A DNA stretch of 64,000 nt. Source: Echiichthys vipera (taxonomy: Eukaryota > Chordata > Actinopteri > Perciformes > Trachinidae). Shown piece by piece: positions 1 to 13,400 of this stretch (position 1 is its first letter; every line of letters starts with the position of its first letter). Where the stretch lies: contig OY829652.1 of NCBI GenBank assembly GCA_963691815.1, forward strand, positions 19,986,486-20,050,485, given 5' to 3'. The position numbers and the translations under genes were made by a program. Under the pieces are notes generated by a model. It was not told the origin of the DNA and did no database searches. It was given only the letters and a program-made list of their open reading frames with translations.

Positions 1-2603
1 TAGAAGAAAAAATTAATCAATTTTGCCAGCTGCCCGTCAATTATAGATTAATCAAATCCAGAAACATGATTAAATATTGTTTCTGTGAAGCACAATTAAC
101 CTTATACGGTATAATCATATTTTATTTTTTAGCTCCCATAATTAGAAATAAAGTTTATATCCACCAGAGCCTGTGGTGTTTAAAGTGTAATTCACGATTT
201 AAGGTGTCTTATATAAAGTGATTTAACAATTATTTTAGAATTAATTTTCTCACACAATCATAGGGACTGATAATTGTGTTACATAATTATTCACAACAAT
301 CAGGATTAACCTTGTAGTCATGCGAGTGTTTGTCTCACAGGCCAGAGTGTGTCAGTTTACCTGTAGCATCTGTTGAATGCGAAAGACCTGAATGCCAGTT
401 GGGAAGATTACACCTGAGCCTTAGATAATAAAGCCATTAGAAGATGGGATCTCCTTTACAGACTCTATCAGCTCACTGTGTTTTGATGACACTGTGTGGA
501 ACAGTAGAGCCTCTTGTATTTGGCACCCAAAGACAACAAACGTTTCAGTCCTCATTGTCCACATTTGCCAAACATGTCGTCAGATTAAATCCTGCAATTT
601 GCACTAATTGTTACAGTTTGAAGGCAGTGTATTGTCTGTGTCAGTCTAGCTCGGACAAGGGGTCTTTTGTATCCAGGTGGCGACAAAAACGGATCACCTT
701 GCAAAGTTGTTTTGGAAGGTGACAGGAGAGTTTGTGCTTAGGGGTCAAAAGAAGGCCGGACAACGCTCATTTTACCAGGGTGACAAAGCTCACCTCTGCC
801 TGTCAGCTCTGTAGGAACAAGGAGACAGGCAAACAGTTTCAGAGGGCAGGGTAGTGCGTTACAACCACGCTGTTACTTAGCTGGTTTTAGCAATGGCAGG
901 AAGATTTGAGGAAAGTAAAATGAGAGGGAACCAATTCTTAGAAAGTTAAAAATGGAAAATGAGATGCGGTGACTTGTGTTGCTGAGAGGTTTTGGTTCAC
1001 TGGGGTCAAAATCAGAGTGGGTGGGAGGTGCTAGGCCATGCCATCATCACTTTACTCAGGCCTGGCGGCACAAGCGCACCTCCTCCATCTGCAGGTTCTC
1101 AGACCTGGCAGGGCATAGTCTAGGGCATTCAGGTCAACACCTGTACTGCACATGATAGGGGCTAAAGCCTGCAGTGTCGTAAGCATATTTAGCACTAAAA
1201 CCTGCGACACACACATTTTGATTATGAAGGTAAACTCACAGGCTGGAGAGTTTAATGCCACATCTGCCTCAGCTGTCTCGCAAGTGGGCCAATTATTTCA
1301 TCTGATCGGCTGTATTGAAATAACAGTCCGGTTCTGCAGGGTGAGCAGAGCCAAACATGGGGCCCTGGATCAGGTCTCATTCCAGGGATGGGAAGCAGCA
1401 AATCTTAGATGAAAGAATGATTAATGAGGTAAGGATTTCCATTGCTGAGCAATTTGGGAAAGAAAGACAGCTGATAATGTTCCTCTGAAAAGAAGATAGT
1501 GTTTTATGTAGAGGTTTTATTAGCAGTAGATAAAGACGTTTCCTGTTAATCTGTATTTGTCATAGATATTTTCTCTTGGGATTTGAACAGAACTGAAAGT
1601 ATGCAAAACAGGGATGCCAACAATGGTTGTATTCCTGAAAATGGTCACGACATCAGTGAATCAGTGAACTTAGGTATTATTATCCCGACATCTTTAATAT
1701 TGCCATGCTTGTGGTTTTCTTTTATAATGTAATCAGACCACGAAGGAAATAATGAAAGTAAGAATTCCATATATATTATTACATACATACATTTCTAAAT
1801 TGGATCCTTATACAAAAGAGTTAGGAAATAAGGATCTGATGATAACAGCCATTCTACCTGACAAGAGTGTGATGCCATCGCCTTATCCCCCATCACATTC
1901 TCTGATTTCTAACTTTAATGCCAGGGTCATACACACAGTAAGCTCTTCTTTTGTGTTTGAAAAAATCAATCAGGACAAGGGCAAAGGAAAAGAAAAAGAA
2001 TGGTGAGATAGCAAACAATAGCAATAGAGATTCCTGATTACCAACAGATTTGAGGACAGAACTATAAATATAGCTATGTGAAAAAAGTTTGGTTTTGGTG
2101 ATACGGCACTAGATGAGAAGAAAACAGGACCCTTGGTCATAGAGTTGTTAAGTTGTTAAGGTTTGTCTGTATTTTAGATTAGCCTCAAAAGTGAAGGATT
2201 AATATTTCACAGTTGGGGAAATAGGTAAAGGCTATTGTTTATAATACCCCCACAGTCCAATCATCTGCTAAACAAGGCCAGGGAGCTGCGCCGGTGCCCC
2301 AATTCTGGGACAGTCTGGGCCTCTGTCTGACAAAAAAGACAGACACGAAGCTCTTGTATGTCCGTCTGTGGTTATTACATTACATGAAGTGATGTGTCAT
2401 GTATTATGAAGCACGAGAGGATTATGTGTACTCTGTATGTAGGTGGTCTCGATCGGCTGGCTCAGTTGACACAAATATTAAGTAGTAGGTCAACCTCCAC
2501 CTTCATGAACCACCCCACCCCTGAAAAGGCTCACAAATACACAAAATTTGTCAGTGTATTGGACAGAAACAATGCCATTGTGGGAAAAGGTTCTCAGTAA
2601 GAA

Positions 2604-2688
<85 letters not shown>

Positions 2689-4532
2689 AACAGAGTGTTC
2701 CTAGCTGAAGTGACACATTAAACATATAATGAAGAACTGTGACCTTGACAGTGCTTTGCTATAATCAAACACTGGCTTATGTTACTCTTGCTGGACACAA
2801 GGTGCATTAAGGAGTTTGTTTTTTTGTCTGACCCTCTTCACCACCGTGAATTGAACCTCTCCACGTGGCTAATGGGATTTGGCTTGGACTGAGCCCCACT
2901 TAATTTTCAGCTGTATCCACTACAATCACACACACACACGTACAGATTTACTTGGAAAAAAAACATGCACACAAAATCATTAAATCCCTCCTTTCGATAG
3001 AGAATGAGGATCATAGTGATTCAAACACTCCTAACTTGATTGTTTTTCCATTACTTTGAAATAATAACAGCTTATTGGATGGTCTTTTAATGTACCTGAC
3101 TGACTGTATGCTGGTTGCAGCTACTATTAATAGAGTAGCTCTAGTTAAGACAGTCCCTGGTTTTTGTTTGGGATTTATATAGTAAATTTATTTTCAAAAT
3201 TGGTTAAACAGACAGACAATGACCTCCACTGTAACTTTATGTAACACATGACAAAAGGGAAGTGCTCCTTTAAGTCTTAGTCCACTGAATTTCCAGTCAT
3301 AGATAGCTGGACGAAAGACTGAAAACACTGTGAATCTGCACTTCTTTGCCGACCAATTTCTATTGCCAAAGATTTATTAGCATGTCAAATGTAAGCCACA
3401 GTTGAGCCTGTAATCGTCTGTATGTCTATGAGCGTGTCTAAGTGTAAGCGCTTGTGTCAACTTGTGAACTCGACCCATATCTCGCATGGTGACATGCTGT
3501 CACTGAGAAACCTGCCTAAAACTGCAGATGCTGCAGTCCGTCTGCCAGCCAGGTCAAACTACCCATACTCCTCTCTGCCAAATGGAAGGAGACTCTAATA
3601 CTGCTTTGGCTGGCAGCTAATCTCACTTCAGTTTGCCATGTCTGGAACCTGGCAGCGATTAGCTATGGACCAATATAAGGCACCAGGTTATGCTCCTCAA
3701 GGCGCACTCACACTTGGCCCAGAGGATCTGTGCTGTGCTTTAGTGTGAATGCCTGCCCTGCCCCCCCCCCCCGCAGCCCAGGCCTTCCTTCACTCACCCC
3801 TTTTTTGTTGCTGCTTTTGAATATTTTCGTCTGACAAATTCTACAGTAAACACTCCACCTCTGCATCAGAACACCACAGCCATCATGATCATGCCCATGC
3901 TCGTACATACGCAATCCTGCTTTACTAAAGCCCACCTCTCTCAGCCAGGCCGCGGACTAGGCCATTGGCACGGCACACTTGTACTGACACTGGTCAAACA
4001 AATTAGACTTTAGCTGTGATTCGTGCTTGGGCATGGTACAAATGGTAAGTGTGAGTAGATCTGAAGAGGAGGTCATTTGGCCCTGCTTTGAGTCTCATCT
4101 GGCCTGGTGTAGCCTGTCCAACCATCTGCTGTGGCCTTGGGAGGCCAACAGCCGGTCAAAGACTCTGCTATCGAGGAGATTAGAGCCATGGAATAGATGT
4201 TGTAAATTAAAAACCCAAAGATGTGTAGAAAGAAAATAGATACAGCAGTTACCACGCTGTCATACAAGCATCAGGAATGGCTGACAGGGAAGTAATGAAA
4301 TACAGTAGCCTGGTGCTTCATGCTACAGAAATAGCAACATTTTTCCTGTCACCAAACCAAGGTGATTTATTTTTGGTACAGGAGCAGAATATATTTACTT
4401 AGTGACAAAGATATTTTTAGTCACTAAGTGGACATGTCCTTTGGTATGAAAACATTTAAAATGAACTGCTGCACTGTATCATGAGGTACAGTAGAGAGTT
4501 GCTATATAAAGGGAAATTTTCATATTTTTCAA
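1..4532. other. Upstream intergenic DNA, no gene recognised
   Basis: No open frame here resembles a known protein or has convincing splice sites. The sequence is A+T-rich with one long dinucleotide repeat near 2.6 kb. Stretches such as 2270-2340 and 3520-3690 are less A+T-rich and not obviously repetitive, so they could be conserved non-coding DNA, but that cannot be judged from one genome. In human the genes upstream of DYRK4 include RAD51AP1 and FGF6; none of their exons is visible. Confidence 0.6.
2605..2687. repeat. (GT)(TA)n(CA) microsatellite
   Basis: A short GT run, then about 33 TA units (2611-2676), then a CA run to 2687. The open frame encoding alternating Ile-Tyr on the minus strand is an artefact of this repeat. 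Confidence 0.97.
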
Positions 4533-5204
4533 CCTGGTCCCTATTTTCTCATGTATTTGTGTCTAAGTGACGGGAACTATATCAACTAAGCTCAGACTGT
4601 TGTTACAAGTGTTTGACTATATTATGGAATAGTGACAGGGCATTTTGAGAAATTGACAACTTATTATGGGCCTTTGGTGGCCATCAGTGGCAACCGCTTA
4701 TCACCATATAAAAAAATAAAAAACAGCTAACAAAATTTGCACCCCAAAAGACAACTGCATGTGACAACGTTCATTGGTGCATTAATCCACATGTGCAGAG
4801 ATTGTTTTCAAGATGATGCCAAAAACAAATTATGTTGTTTGTTTGTGGGGTGAAAGGTTTGACTAACCCATCAACATCGCAAACAAATATGCAAATGAAT
4901 TTAACTGACAAAGAGCCAGATTATTAGGCTGACATATAACTGCATCGAATCTTAATTACTCAAAATATAAGGTGACTAAAAAGTGGCAACCATATTTTCA
5001 GTTTCGGCAACCAAAAGCTGATGCCTGGTCAACCCCTGGCAACCACATGTAAAAGTTAGCGTTGTGCCCTGGATGGTGAAGTCTTGTTCAGAAATCTCGC
5101 AAGCTGAGGAATATGAGTGACAGAGTACAATACCAGACCAATTTCAAAAATTGTTGTTCCCACTAGTCACTTAGACACAAATACATGGGGAAATAGGGTA
5201 CAGG
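4533..5204. mobile_element. Non-autonomous TIR element (MITE-like)
   Basis: The left end (CCTGGTCCCTATTTTCTCAT, continuing to 4571) and the reverse complement of the right end (5163-5204) match over about 40 bp, sharing TGTATTTGTGTCTAAGTGAC exactly. The interior has no long ORF. This is an approximately 670-bp DNA-transposon derivative of a kind I recognise as dispersed in percomorph genomes. I cannot name the superfamily, and no clear target duplication is visible. It abuts the next element with only one base between. Confidence 0.75.
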
Positions 5205-5205
5205 A

Positions 5206-5755
5206 CAGGTCTGACCTAACCTGACTATCACCAGATTCATTTTTTTCAGCCTTGCTTCCCCCTTGACTCCGCCTAGCTCCACTCAACCATCCGGGATCGC
5301 TCCGTATGAAAGTGATTTCAGGTTTTATATATGTGACGTAGCGGAGAAGCGACTGTTGTGATTCAAGCTACAATGGCGGCTCGCATCGAGGAAGCAGGCA
5401 TCAACATCGATGCTGCTATTTCATCCCTGTTGTCCAATCTAGCGAATATTTCTTCTTTAAAAGAACACCAGAGAACGGCTGTGAAGGTTTTTGTTGGTGG
5501 AAACAATGTTTTCGCCCTTCTCCCGACGGGGTTTGGCTTTTCCCTACGTCGCTCTCATCAGCATCACGGTTTTGATGTGATTGGTTGAAGTAGCACATCA
5601 ATAAAGATGATGGGACATTTGGTTTATCTAATCATATGCAAGGATTTTTGAAAAAGGCCCAGCCTACTGAAATCACTTGAGCAATCCCAGATGTATGAGC
5701 TAAGCAAGGAAGAACAAAAAATTAATCTGGCGAGAGTCAGTTTAGGTCTGACCTG
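5206..5755. mobile_element. TIR element carrying a RecQ-like ORF fragment
   Basis: The left end (5206-5321) and the reverse complement of the right end (5667-5755) align over about 90-115 bp with scattered mismatches. Shared blocks include CAGGTC-GACCTAA, CCAGATT, CCTTGCTT and AAGTGATTTCAG. This defines an approximately 550-bp element with long terminal inverted repeats. A short ORF sits just inside the left repeat, as in an internally deleted copy of a larger coding transposon. The flanks near both ends are palindromic, so the exact termini and target duplication are uncertain. Confidence 0.7.
5373..5588 (+). pseudogene. RecQ-like helicase N-terminal fragment in a TIR element
   Basis: A 71-codon frame from the ATG at 5373 to a stop at 5588. 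It reads like the start of RecQ-type DEAD/DEAH helicases: a short leader, then LKEHQRTAVKVFVGG and FALLPTGFG, corresponding to the Q-motif region and motif I (Walker A). The normal Gly-Lys-Ser/Thr of motif I is Gly-Phe-Ser here, and all downstream helicase motifs are missing. It therefore cannot encode a working ATPase. RecQ-like fragments of this type are, to my knowledge, repetitive in fish genomes. Whether the frame is transcribed is unknown; the leader contains a CAATGGCGGC sequence around the ATG. Confidence 0.6.
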
Positions 5756-5970
5756 CACAGTATACAGTATGTATAAAGAACAGGTGTTATATTATTGGAC
5801 CATTTTTAACTTGTTCAAAACGTATAAGCATTGGATTTGTATTAAAACCATTGATATTCAGTGAAATAAACACAAACAAAATACAGATTTTTTTCCAAAG
5901 CCTTATACCTTGTACCTTGTAAAAAACAAACAGCCAGACTACAATGTTATCAAACAAAAAACAGACCCAA

Positions 5971-6062
5971 GTCAAGTCTCAAGTCCTTTATTTTCAAGTC
6001 ACCAAAAAAGTGACTTTAGTCAACTCAAGTCCAGGTCACAATGACTCAAGTCCACATCTCTG
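5971..6062. repeat. CAAGTC-motif dispersed repeat fragment
   Basis: Repeated CAAGT/CTCAAGTC units over about 90 bp, ending in a 'tccacatctctg' tail. I recognise this as a common dispersed teleost repeat; its family is not identified. Confidence 0.6.
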
Positions 6063-9000
6063 TCTTTTTGTCTCCTCTCCTAAATTATATAACCATCAAA
6101 AATAAATAGAAGAGCGATACAGGGAAGTAACTATGTCCCCTCATGATTACCTGCATTATAACGCTCATACTCACCCACCGTGTGGACCCTGCAGTGCCCT
6201 GTAGCTGTGTGCAGCAGGCAGGAAGCCAGGGGCAGCCAGGGAGTGGTGGGATAAGCTTTCACCTATTTGTCAGCAAGACTGAACCATGCCGCAGGGGTTT
6301 GTGACAGCAGCAAAGCAGGTGGAGAATGGCAGAAGAGATAGAGGGGAGGGGGGTTGACAGCCCCTCTGGCGGTGTCTCCAAGATACAGTTGCAAGTGAGA
6401 AGGCAGAGGAAAGTTGCAGACGCCTGTTGAACCACATGGGAGGCCCATGGGAGCTGCACATCCTTCCTGTCTACCTTCCTTAGCCCCAAGAAGAGCCCAT
6501 CTGGGAGGATGATGGGATCTTTATCTACAGTATCGCTCTCTCCCCCATATCCCACAGTCCCCCCTCCCCTCTGCAGCCTGCACTCCCAAAGGCCTCCTTT
6601 ACAGGAAGCAAAGTGTCAGGCCCCTGCTGCTGTGTCTCCGGCTCAGGATGGGTCCCTTGTTGAGTCCTATCCATACGTCACTGGCAGCGGCAGACAGAGA
6701 GCACTCCCTCACTGATTTATAGCTACAGCACAAAGCAAGAGCATCCTCTCACTGTCTGTCTGCAGTCTGCCTCTCTACTCTGTCTGTATCCCGGAGCAAA
6801 GAAAAATAGTTCGGAGGAACCTGACAAGGAGGAAAAGAGAGGGCCACTGAGGTCTCAAACTACCAGAATGTAACCTTATATGAATGTGATGCAGAGTCCA
6901 GAGTATTAAGGGAGGGTTATGAAGAACAACAGGAAAATCTAGGTAAAGAAGACATTCTTATTCTCAGGATTTTTTTACACATCTAAAGAAGACAATGGCA
7001 AGTGAGCATAACGACTGAACTTCGTAGCATCAAAGCTCAGTTAAGTCAATGGGCAACACCATGACTTAATGCGAGAGGAAATGAAGGCCTGGCATCATCA
7101 TTATCATCCTTTATATTTGCTTCTGACGGTGTCTATCTGATCTCTAACCTGCTGAGTAACTAACCTGGCTGGAAATGATGTCTAGAGGCTGAGGTGGGCT
7201 TCAAGTTGTGGTTGTGAAAGCATGGGGGAGTTGTGCCATGTGGCAAGACGGGACCTCGCTTGTCTGCTGTGGATTTAGCCTCCTCCCGGGCTGCTGCTTG
7301 GGCAGGAAAAGGAGGGTCCAGCCTGAGGTATGTTTGGAGGCAACAGAGGAAAATGCCCACACTCACAATCTTTCTTTCTGCCTATTTAGTTTTTTTTTTA
7401 TTTCCTGTGCATAGCACTTTAATCTCTATTTTGTTTTTTAGGTTGTATCAGGCAAACACACACTGTGACGCTTTGGTGCATTTATTTTTGGTTGCCATGG
7501 ATAGATATATATCTGCATTGTTTTGCTCACCAATGCGTTGTCACCTGGGTGACAAAATGCACACAGCATAATGACTCTCCCAGGTGAACAGTGGCAAGGT
7601 TTACAGTAGCTGACTTGCCTGCGCTTTGATGATGTATTTGTACTATTCCTTTAAAACAAATATTCCTATGGTTCTACCATCATTTGATTTATCATATTCA
7701 CTATTATTTCCTTTTGATTTGATTTGATGTATTAAATTGTATCAAAAATGCCTTGCACACATTTAAAGACCTCAAATACAATTGATGATAAAAAAAAACA
7801 CAATAAAGTCCAGGAGGTTTTTCTTTTGTGGTCCTCCAAAAAAAAACATCAGGACAAGACAAGACTAGGGATGAAATTTGATCTAAAGTAATGTGTGATT
7901 CTGTCTAAAACAATATACAGTCTAGTCCGTTCTTCTCTGGTCGTAATCTAGGTTGGATAAGACAAATACCCACTGTTGCAACCCTTGTCATTATTAATCA
8001 GGCCAGATTTAAAGGAGCCATCCACTTCACTTCTGCGAGTGTACTCTGTCCCTCTGTCTCCTGAAGGGCCACTCCACCAGCAGGGGCCAATAACAATCCT
8101 GAAATTGTGTGTCAGATCTTGCATGCTTCTTAGCAGAACATTACATACATCTGATCTGGTCCAGTAATTCACTTCATGATTACTTAGTGGTGTTATTGTA
8201 TGGTTAACTTTTTAAATGCAACAACAGATTACGGAATAAGAGAATAGATTAGAACAGGGGAATAAGGAGGGCTAGTGCGGCTTCCTCGATAGCTGCTTAT
8301 CCTGTCCTGAGGCTGATTACTGAAGTGGCCAACACTGTTGCATAACAGCTGTCATCTAATCATATTTATGTCCTGTACTTGTTCTGTGCTCCTCATGTGA
8401 TGGAGCAGATGAATTTTCTTTCCTGCAGTGGGGATTAGGCATTGGAAAAAAGTTAATGTAGTGTTCAGTTATTACAAGTTGTAGGATATGTTCTGCTTTC
8501 CGGGTTGAGAATATATGGCATCCCTTGGATGAAGTCTTAAGTCTGTATTTATATACCAAATATACCAAAAACTGACCATTCACAGCAGTGCACACATATT
8601 CTCTTGAATTCCAAGTGCTGTAATCATGATTAACTAAGCATTACCATGACTTCATTGTGGTGATAAATAACATGGCGGAGTATTAATCTCTTTTTTTTGT
8701 GATTCAATCATCTTTGTGACCCTCTGAAATGAAGTCAACCCTTCTGTGCTCTGTAGGCATGAATTTGTCAAATTACAAATTCAAATCAGATCATGAATGG
8801 ACTGCATTTCAATTATCAATACTAGTTAGGAAAAGATAAGTTACAGTAGTACTTGTACATGAATTAATTAATGTTTTTTTATGCATTAGATCATGCATCA
8901 AGTCATGGTAATTCATACCTTTAACATAAAGTGTCACAGAGTTTTCTTTACTTGTCTCTGACAATTTAATATTTCAGAGATGTTTTGGCAGAGATTATAC

Positions 9001-9205
9001 TACTTGCCCACTCTTCCTTGGGTGGATGTTGACTCTATGTTAGCTCTTGTAGTTGTTTTGCCTTTTTGGTCAGGACTTCCGTATCTACTGTATCAAATAG
9101 AGATTTTGATCTTATTTCAATAACAGTTTCCTGCAGGTTGAGAATGTAGTATTAGCAATGCCCCAGCCTGTATATTTTGACAAGTGAAGCTGCCATGTCA
9201 CTGTC
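6063..9205. other. Intergenic, no gene recognised
   Basis: Between 6180 and 6760 the DNA is more G+C-rich and has overlapping open frames on both strands (98 aa minus, 68 aa plus), but none looks like a protein family and no splice pattern supports them. The remainder is A+T-rich, without recognised exons or clear TIR elements. Confidence 0.55.
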
Positions 9206-9250
9206 TCACACTGAGAACACAGCATGTTGGCAGAAATAAAATAAACAAGG
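9206..9250 (+). pseudogene. Orphan near-copy of dyrk4 exon 1
   Basis: About 43 bp are almost identical to 10390-10432, which contains the dyrk4 start codon and first donor site. They share CACTGAGAACACAGCATGTT, then differ by one substitution and a 2-base indel. The frame reads Met-Leu-Ala-Glu-Ile-Lys then stop, where the real exon reads Met-Leu-Pro-Glu-Ile-Asn-Asn-Lys. The GT donor is absent (AAGGAATT instead of AAGGTGAG). Weaker similarity extends some 25 bp upstream. It looks like a local duplication that decayed. Confidence 0.6.
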
Positions 9251-9825
9251 AATTATTCAGTTCCATTATTTTTTAATCACACAATCTTAACAAACGGGTT
9301 CTAAAAGCAATCTGTTTTCTTCAATATAACAAATGAAACTATTGAAGATGTCTTTTAAATTGGCCTGCAATGGAAACAAATTAGATTATATCACCATATG
9401 AACTGATTTTGTGTTAAGAAAAAGAACATTATTATATCACCAGATTTACTGATTTTGTTTTAAGAAAAAGAACACATTTTAAATACTAAGACTAAGATCC
9501 TATAATCCATTATAGCTCCATACAGTAAGCTACTATATAAACTTGAGCTTCTAAACCTGTTAATGTCAAAGAAAATATATTGCTTTTAGACCCCTTTTGA
9601 TAAGATTTTGAGCTAAATATCCATCAAATCGAATAGTTAGTAAATATACAGTATCTGAATGGAGCCAATAAGGAGTTATATAAGAGGGAGTCCATTCTAG
9701 TAACATTAGTTGTTTTTTTGATGGTGACATAATACGTTTTTGTTTTTGTTTAGTTTTACACATGAGAAATTTAAGGAATAGAGTAGATTTCCAGAATGGC
9801 AGTGAGACTGATGCATGACACGATT

Positions 9826-10250
9826 CAGACAGTGCAGAGGCTCTCTGGGGCTCAGTTTTGTGAGAGAGCGAGAGAGAGAGAATGGGCGCAGTCTACATAA
9901 CGGTTACTGTAAAGTTAATGTAGCCACGACGTGCGTGCGTCGGTGTGAACCCTCTCTGTACAGCGTCGGTGTTGGAGAGCGCATCACTTCACGGCACGGT
10001 GTAGGTGGACGACAGCAGAAGGATAAAAAATCCATCCTATATCGGGAAAGCCCCAGCTGTCAGCGCCAGAAACCTGAACAGGTGGCTCCCTCGGTGTCTT
10101 AGCAGACACGCGTCAAGGCGCAGAGACCTTCAACAGCTTGTCTAGCTCGCTAATCTCCTCTCTGACGACAGCAAATGTGCGCGTAAAACCGGGAGTACGG
10201 CAGCTTTGGGTCAGTGGATCTCATCAGTCATCGGGATTGTACTCATCACT
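9826..10250 (+). promoter_or_regulatory. Probable dyrk4 promoter / 5' UTR region
   Basis: Directly upstream of the dyrk4 start the otherwise A+T-rich DNA becomes CpG-richer (for example around 9925-10000 and 10100-10190). No TATA box at a credible distance was seen. This fits a CpG-type vertebrate promoter with transcription starting here and a first exon running to the donor at 10432. The transcription start itself cannot be placed from sequence. Confidence 0.4.
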
Positions 10251-10407
10251 GTTGGTTCAGTCCTCTTCACGAAGTTGTTGAAAGTGCATCTCGGTTTTGA
10301 GGCTGGATTGACAAAGTTGGATACAATGACTCTTTCTTGGATTTCATAATCTCTCCTGTGTGTTTGGATTGTCAAGCAGCTGCAAAGGTTCACACTGAGA
10401 ACACAGC

Positions 10408-13400
10408 ATGTTGCCAGAAATAAATAACAAGGTGAGACGCTATGATTTGTTAGCACGTGATTTGATTTGATTGGTTGGTAAAACACCTATCTTGGTTCAT
10501 TGTATGACTGCAGTACTCTGGTTTTTAGTTAGTCTGTTTGAAAGCAATGATTGTCAATCAGGATGTCTCTATGGTTTTCTAATAATGGCATTTTCTGCTT
10601 ATCTTTTCAATTTGAGAGCAAATATTGTCATCACCATACTTTATCTACCATAGAATGATGTTGATGTCATTTTGATGTTTCTCCATTTCTTGTAGTAAAT
10701 TTAAAGATGTCCTTTATTTTACTTTACATGGATTAAGAATGTGTTTTGCTCAGATAGGTGCATCCCTCCAGGCTAAATCCATTTTTGTGAGAACCCCTCC
10801 TCAGGTATCCTTTTAAAATGATAAACTCAAATAAAAGTCTACCATTTACTGTACTCTCCATCGGTAGGTATTCTCACTTTGGAATTAGTCCCATTTTCTC
10901 TTCTACAATTTTTCCACACTCAAATGCTTATTTTTGTATTCCGCCCCCTTTCTCCTGACCTGGTGCCAAGTTATGATGAAAAATATGATCCATTTCTATT
11001 TCAGTCGTTTCGCCTACTTATTTCAGTATTTGTTGTGCTGACAGATTCTGTAAATCTATATGTGTTGTGGTGTATTTTTCACACCTTACATGGAAACTGT
11101 TGTAAATTTAACCCCTTGCCATTTTTGGAAAAATAATTTCAGCCTTTTTTTCTGTTTTAGTGCGGAAAGTAAGAAAAACTGTAATATTTGCACTGGCAAA
11201 CTACTTGTAACTACCCTAATGACCACCACTCATTTTGATCACATGGATTGATGAGTGATTGTCCTTTGGTCACATTTGATGCCAGCAGGAAAGAGCCTGC
11301 ATGAATACATTTAAAAAAAAATGACTGTGCATGCCTGACAGCTGATAGTGTGAGTGGGCACAGTGTTACAGCTTGTTGATGTTTACCCTCAGTTACTCCT
11401 GGTTTTATTGCTTTGCTGACCCTCTGGCCAACTGACCCCTGAGGACCCAAAGCTGTTCTCACACCCCTGCTGTGATGATCCCATCTCTAGAAAAGAGCCC
11501 CAGTCACACTGATACAGTCTGCACTGCTCCTGACTTCTGCTTCCGTGTCTTCACTTTCATTCATCTATTTATGTAACTTTATTTAAACTTGTTGGCACAC
11601 TCAGAGCAAATGCCACGTTTTATATGTGTTTCATTTGTGCCAAGTGTAAATAGACTGGATTTATTTACAGAGAAACAATGTAGCATATCATGCAATTAAA
11701 GTATATTCACTAGTGTGTTTGAAGTATTATGTTTTTTCCTTTCTTGTGCAAACTGGAATTTTAGGTTACAGATATCGACACTGATTCATATTTAACCCCT
11801 GCTGTTTTGGATTTTAAAAATGCCATTATTTAATGTTTTAATAACAGAGGTGAAAAATATAGACATCTGTGCACTTGGCACATGTTATTATGTCTCTGGG
11901 TGGCAAAGTGCTCATTAGTCAGGCTTACAGTAGTCCTTTACAGGTGATGTTTCAGAAGCCAACTTCCACGATGACCTACATGGCTCCTGCTGTCACTCAA
12001 AGTGCTCCTGAGATTTTAGCATCACTAGCCTACATTATTGTATCATACCCTTCTTTGGCTTTATATTGTTTGCATGTCTCTTAGGATTATATCAACTTTA
12101 TCAGCTGAGGTTGCGTTTGCTTCTCAATCAGAGGTTAAGTATAAGATTATGATTGGGAAGATGTTTCCTATCCAGCACCTGTGGACTAAACCTCACCCAG
12201 CCTGGCTCCCTCCCTGACTGCCAGGCTGGCCGACTGAGTTTAGCACGTATCCCCATATGGGGCTAAGCTTTATTTGACCCATATGGTGTCACCCAACACA
12301 GCTGCGCGCTGATTAATAAGGCACGTGTAAGCTGGCTTGGTGTCGGAGAGAATCGTGCTGAATCCTTTCAAATGCGTGTGGTACTTCTTTTTTTAGAATA
12401 TCCGGAACTCTTTTGCTTAATTTCACAGGCACGTGTGCACCTACTGCCAGACACATGGCTATGCATATGTTCACACACCTTCAAAAACCAGCAGGTACAC
12501 AGAGAACACTGGGTAGTGTGAGGGCCGTTGTTGCTGGGTTTTTCACAGAAGTAATCTATTTTAAGATCATAGTGCATTATTTCTGCTAGTCTTGCTGCAA
12601 TCTTGCTCAGCTGCCCACAGGCTGTGTGCTTCTGAACGCACTGGAGGATACAGGCAGCATGAACACAAGAAGCAATTGCATTATTACTATTATTCATTAT
12701 TGCTTATGACTGCTTTAGTACATCTCTTTTGGTGTTGGGTTGCTAAATCTCTCATAAGGTATGATGTCATGCACAAAAATGTACATATGTGACCGCATAT
12801 GTATCTCAGCTTGTAGCACGTTTTATTAATTGCACTCGTTCCTCCCACAGACATCACGACCTGAGGCCTTCCCTCAACCTCACAGACTCCCAGCAGAAGG
12901 CAACCGCCTTGGAACAAACCGACCCTGCTCACAGGTCAGCACTTCCCCTCTGCAAGATGTTGTAGCAGCTGACCCCTTACCCAGAACATGTATCGACAAT
13001 GGCATCTCTTCCCTTAGCGTTTGAGTTACTTGAGGCGTGCTTGATTATTTTGTCATCAGCTGAAAACATTGCTTAAGAGGTAATATTGCTAATTTTCTTT
13101 TTCTTTTGTTTTTTAATACACATGCCGTGAGCTACACCAGAATGCCTTTTCCTCGAAATAAAAGGCTTTGGCATGCATTAAAGAGACTTATCATGTTGTT
13201 TTGAATATTGACAGAGCAGCTGCTTAGAAAATAAACGCCTCGCTAAAGCATGTCTGTTGTTATCTTCACAATTGAGGTCATCTATATTGACTTTATTTAA
13301 GGAAAAGAACAATGTGGTGTAACGCATCACTGATTTCTTTTGATACAAGTGCAGCTTATTTAAGCTGCATGCCCCCCAGTTATGTACAGGCATGTAACTG

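Noticed and set aside
444..722. 92-codon plus-strand frame
   Set aside because: No recognisable domain, no promoter or splice context; length is within chance.
2490..2687. Minus-strand frame encoding an Ile-Tyr repeat
   Set aside because: Translation of a TA microsatellite, not a protein.
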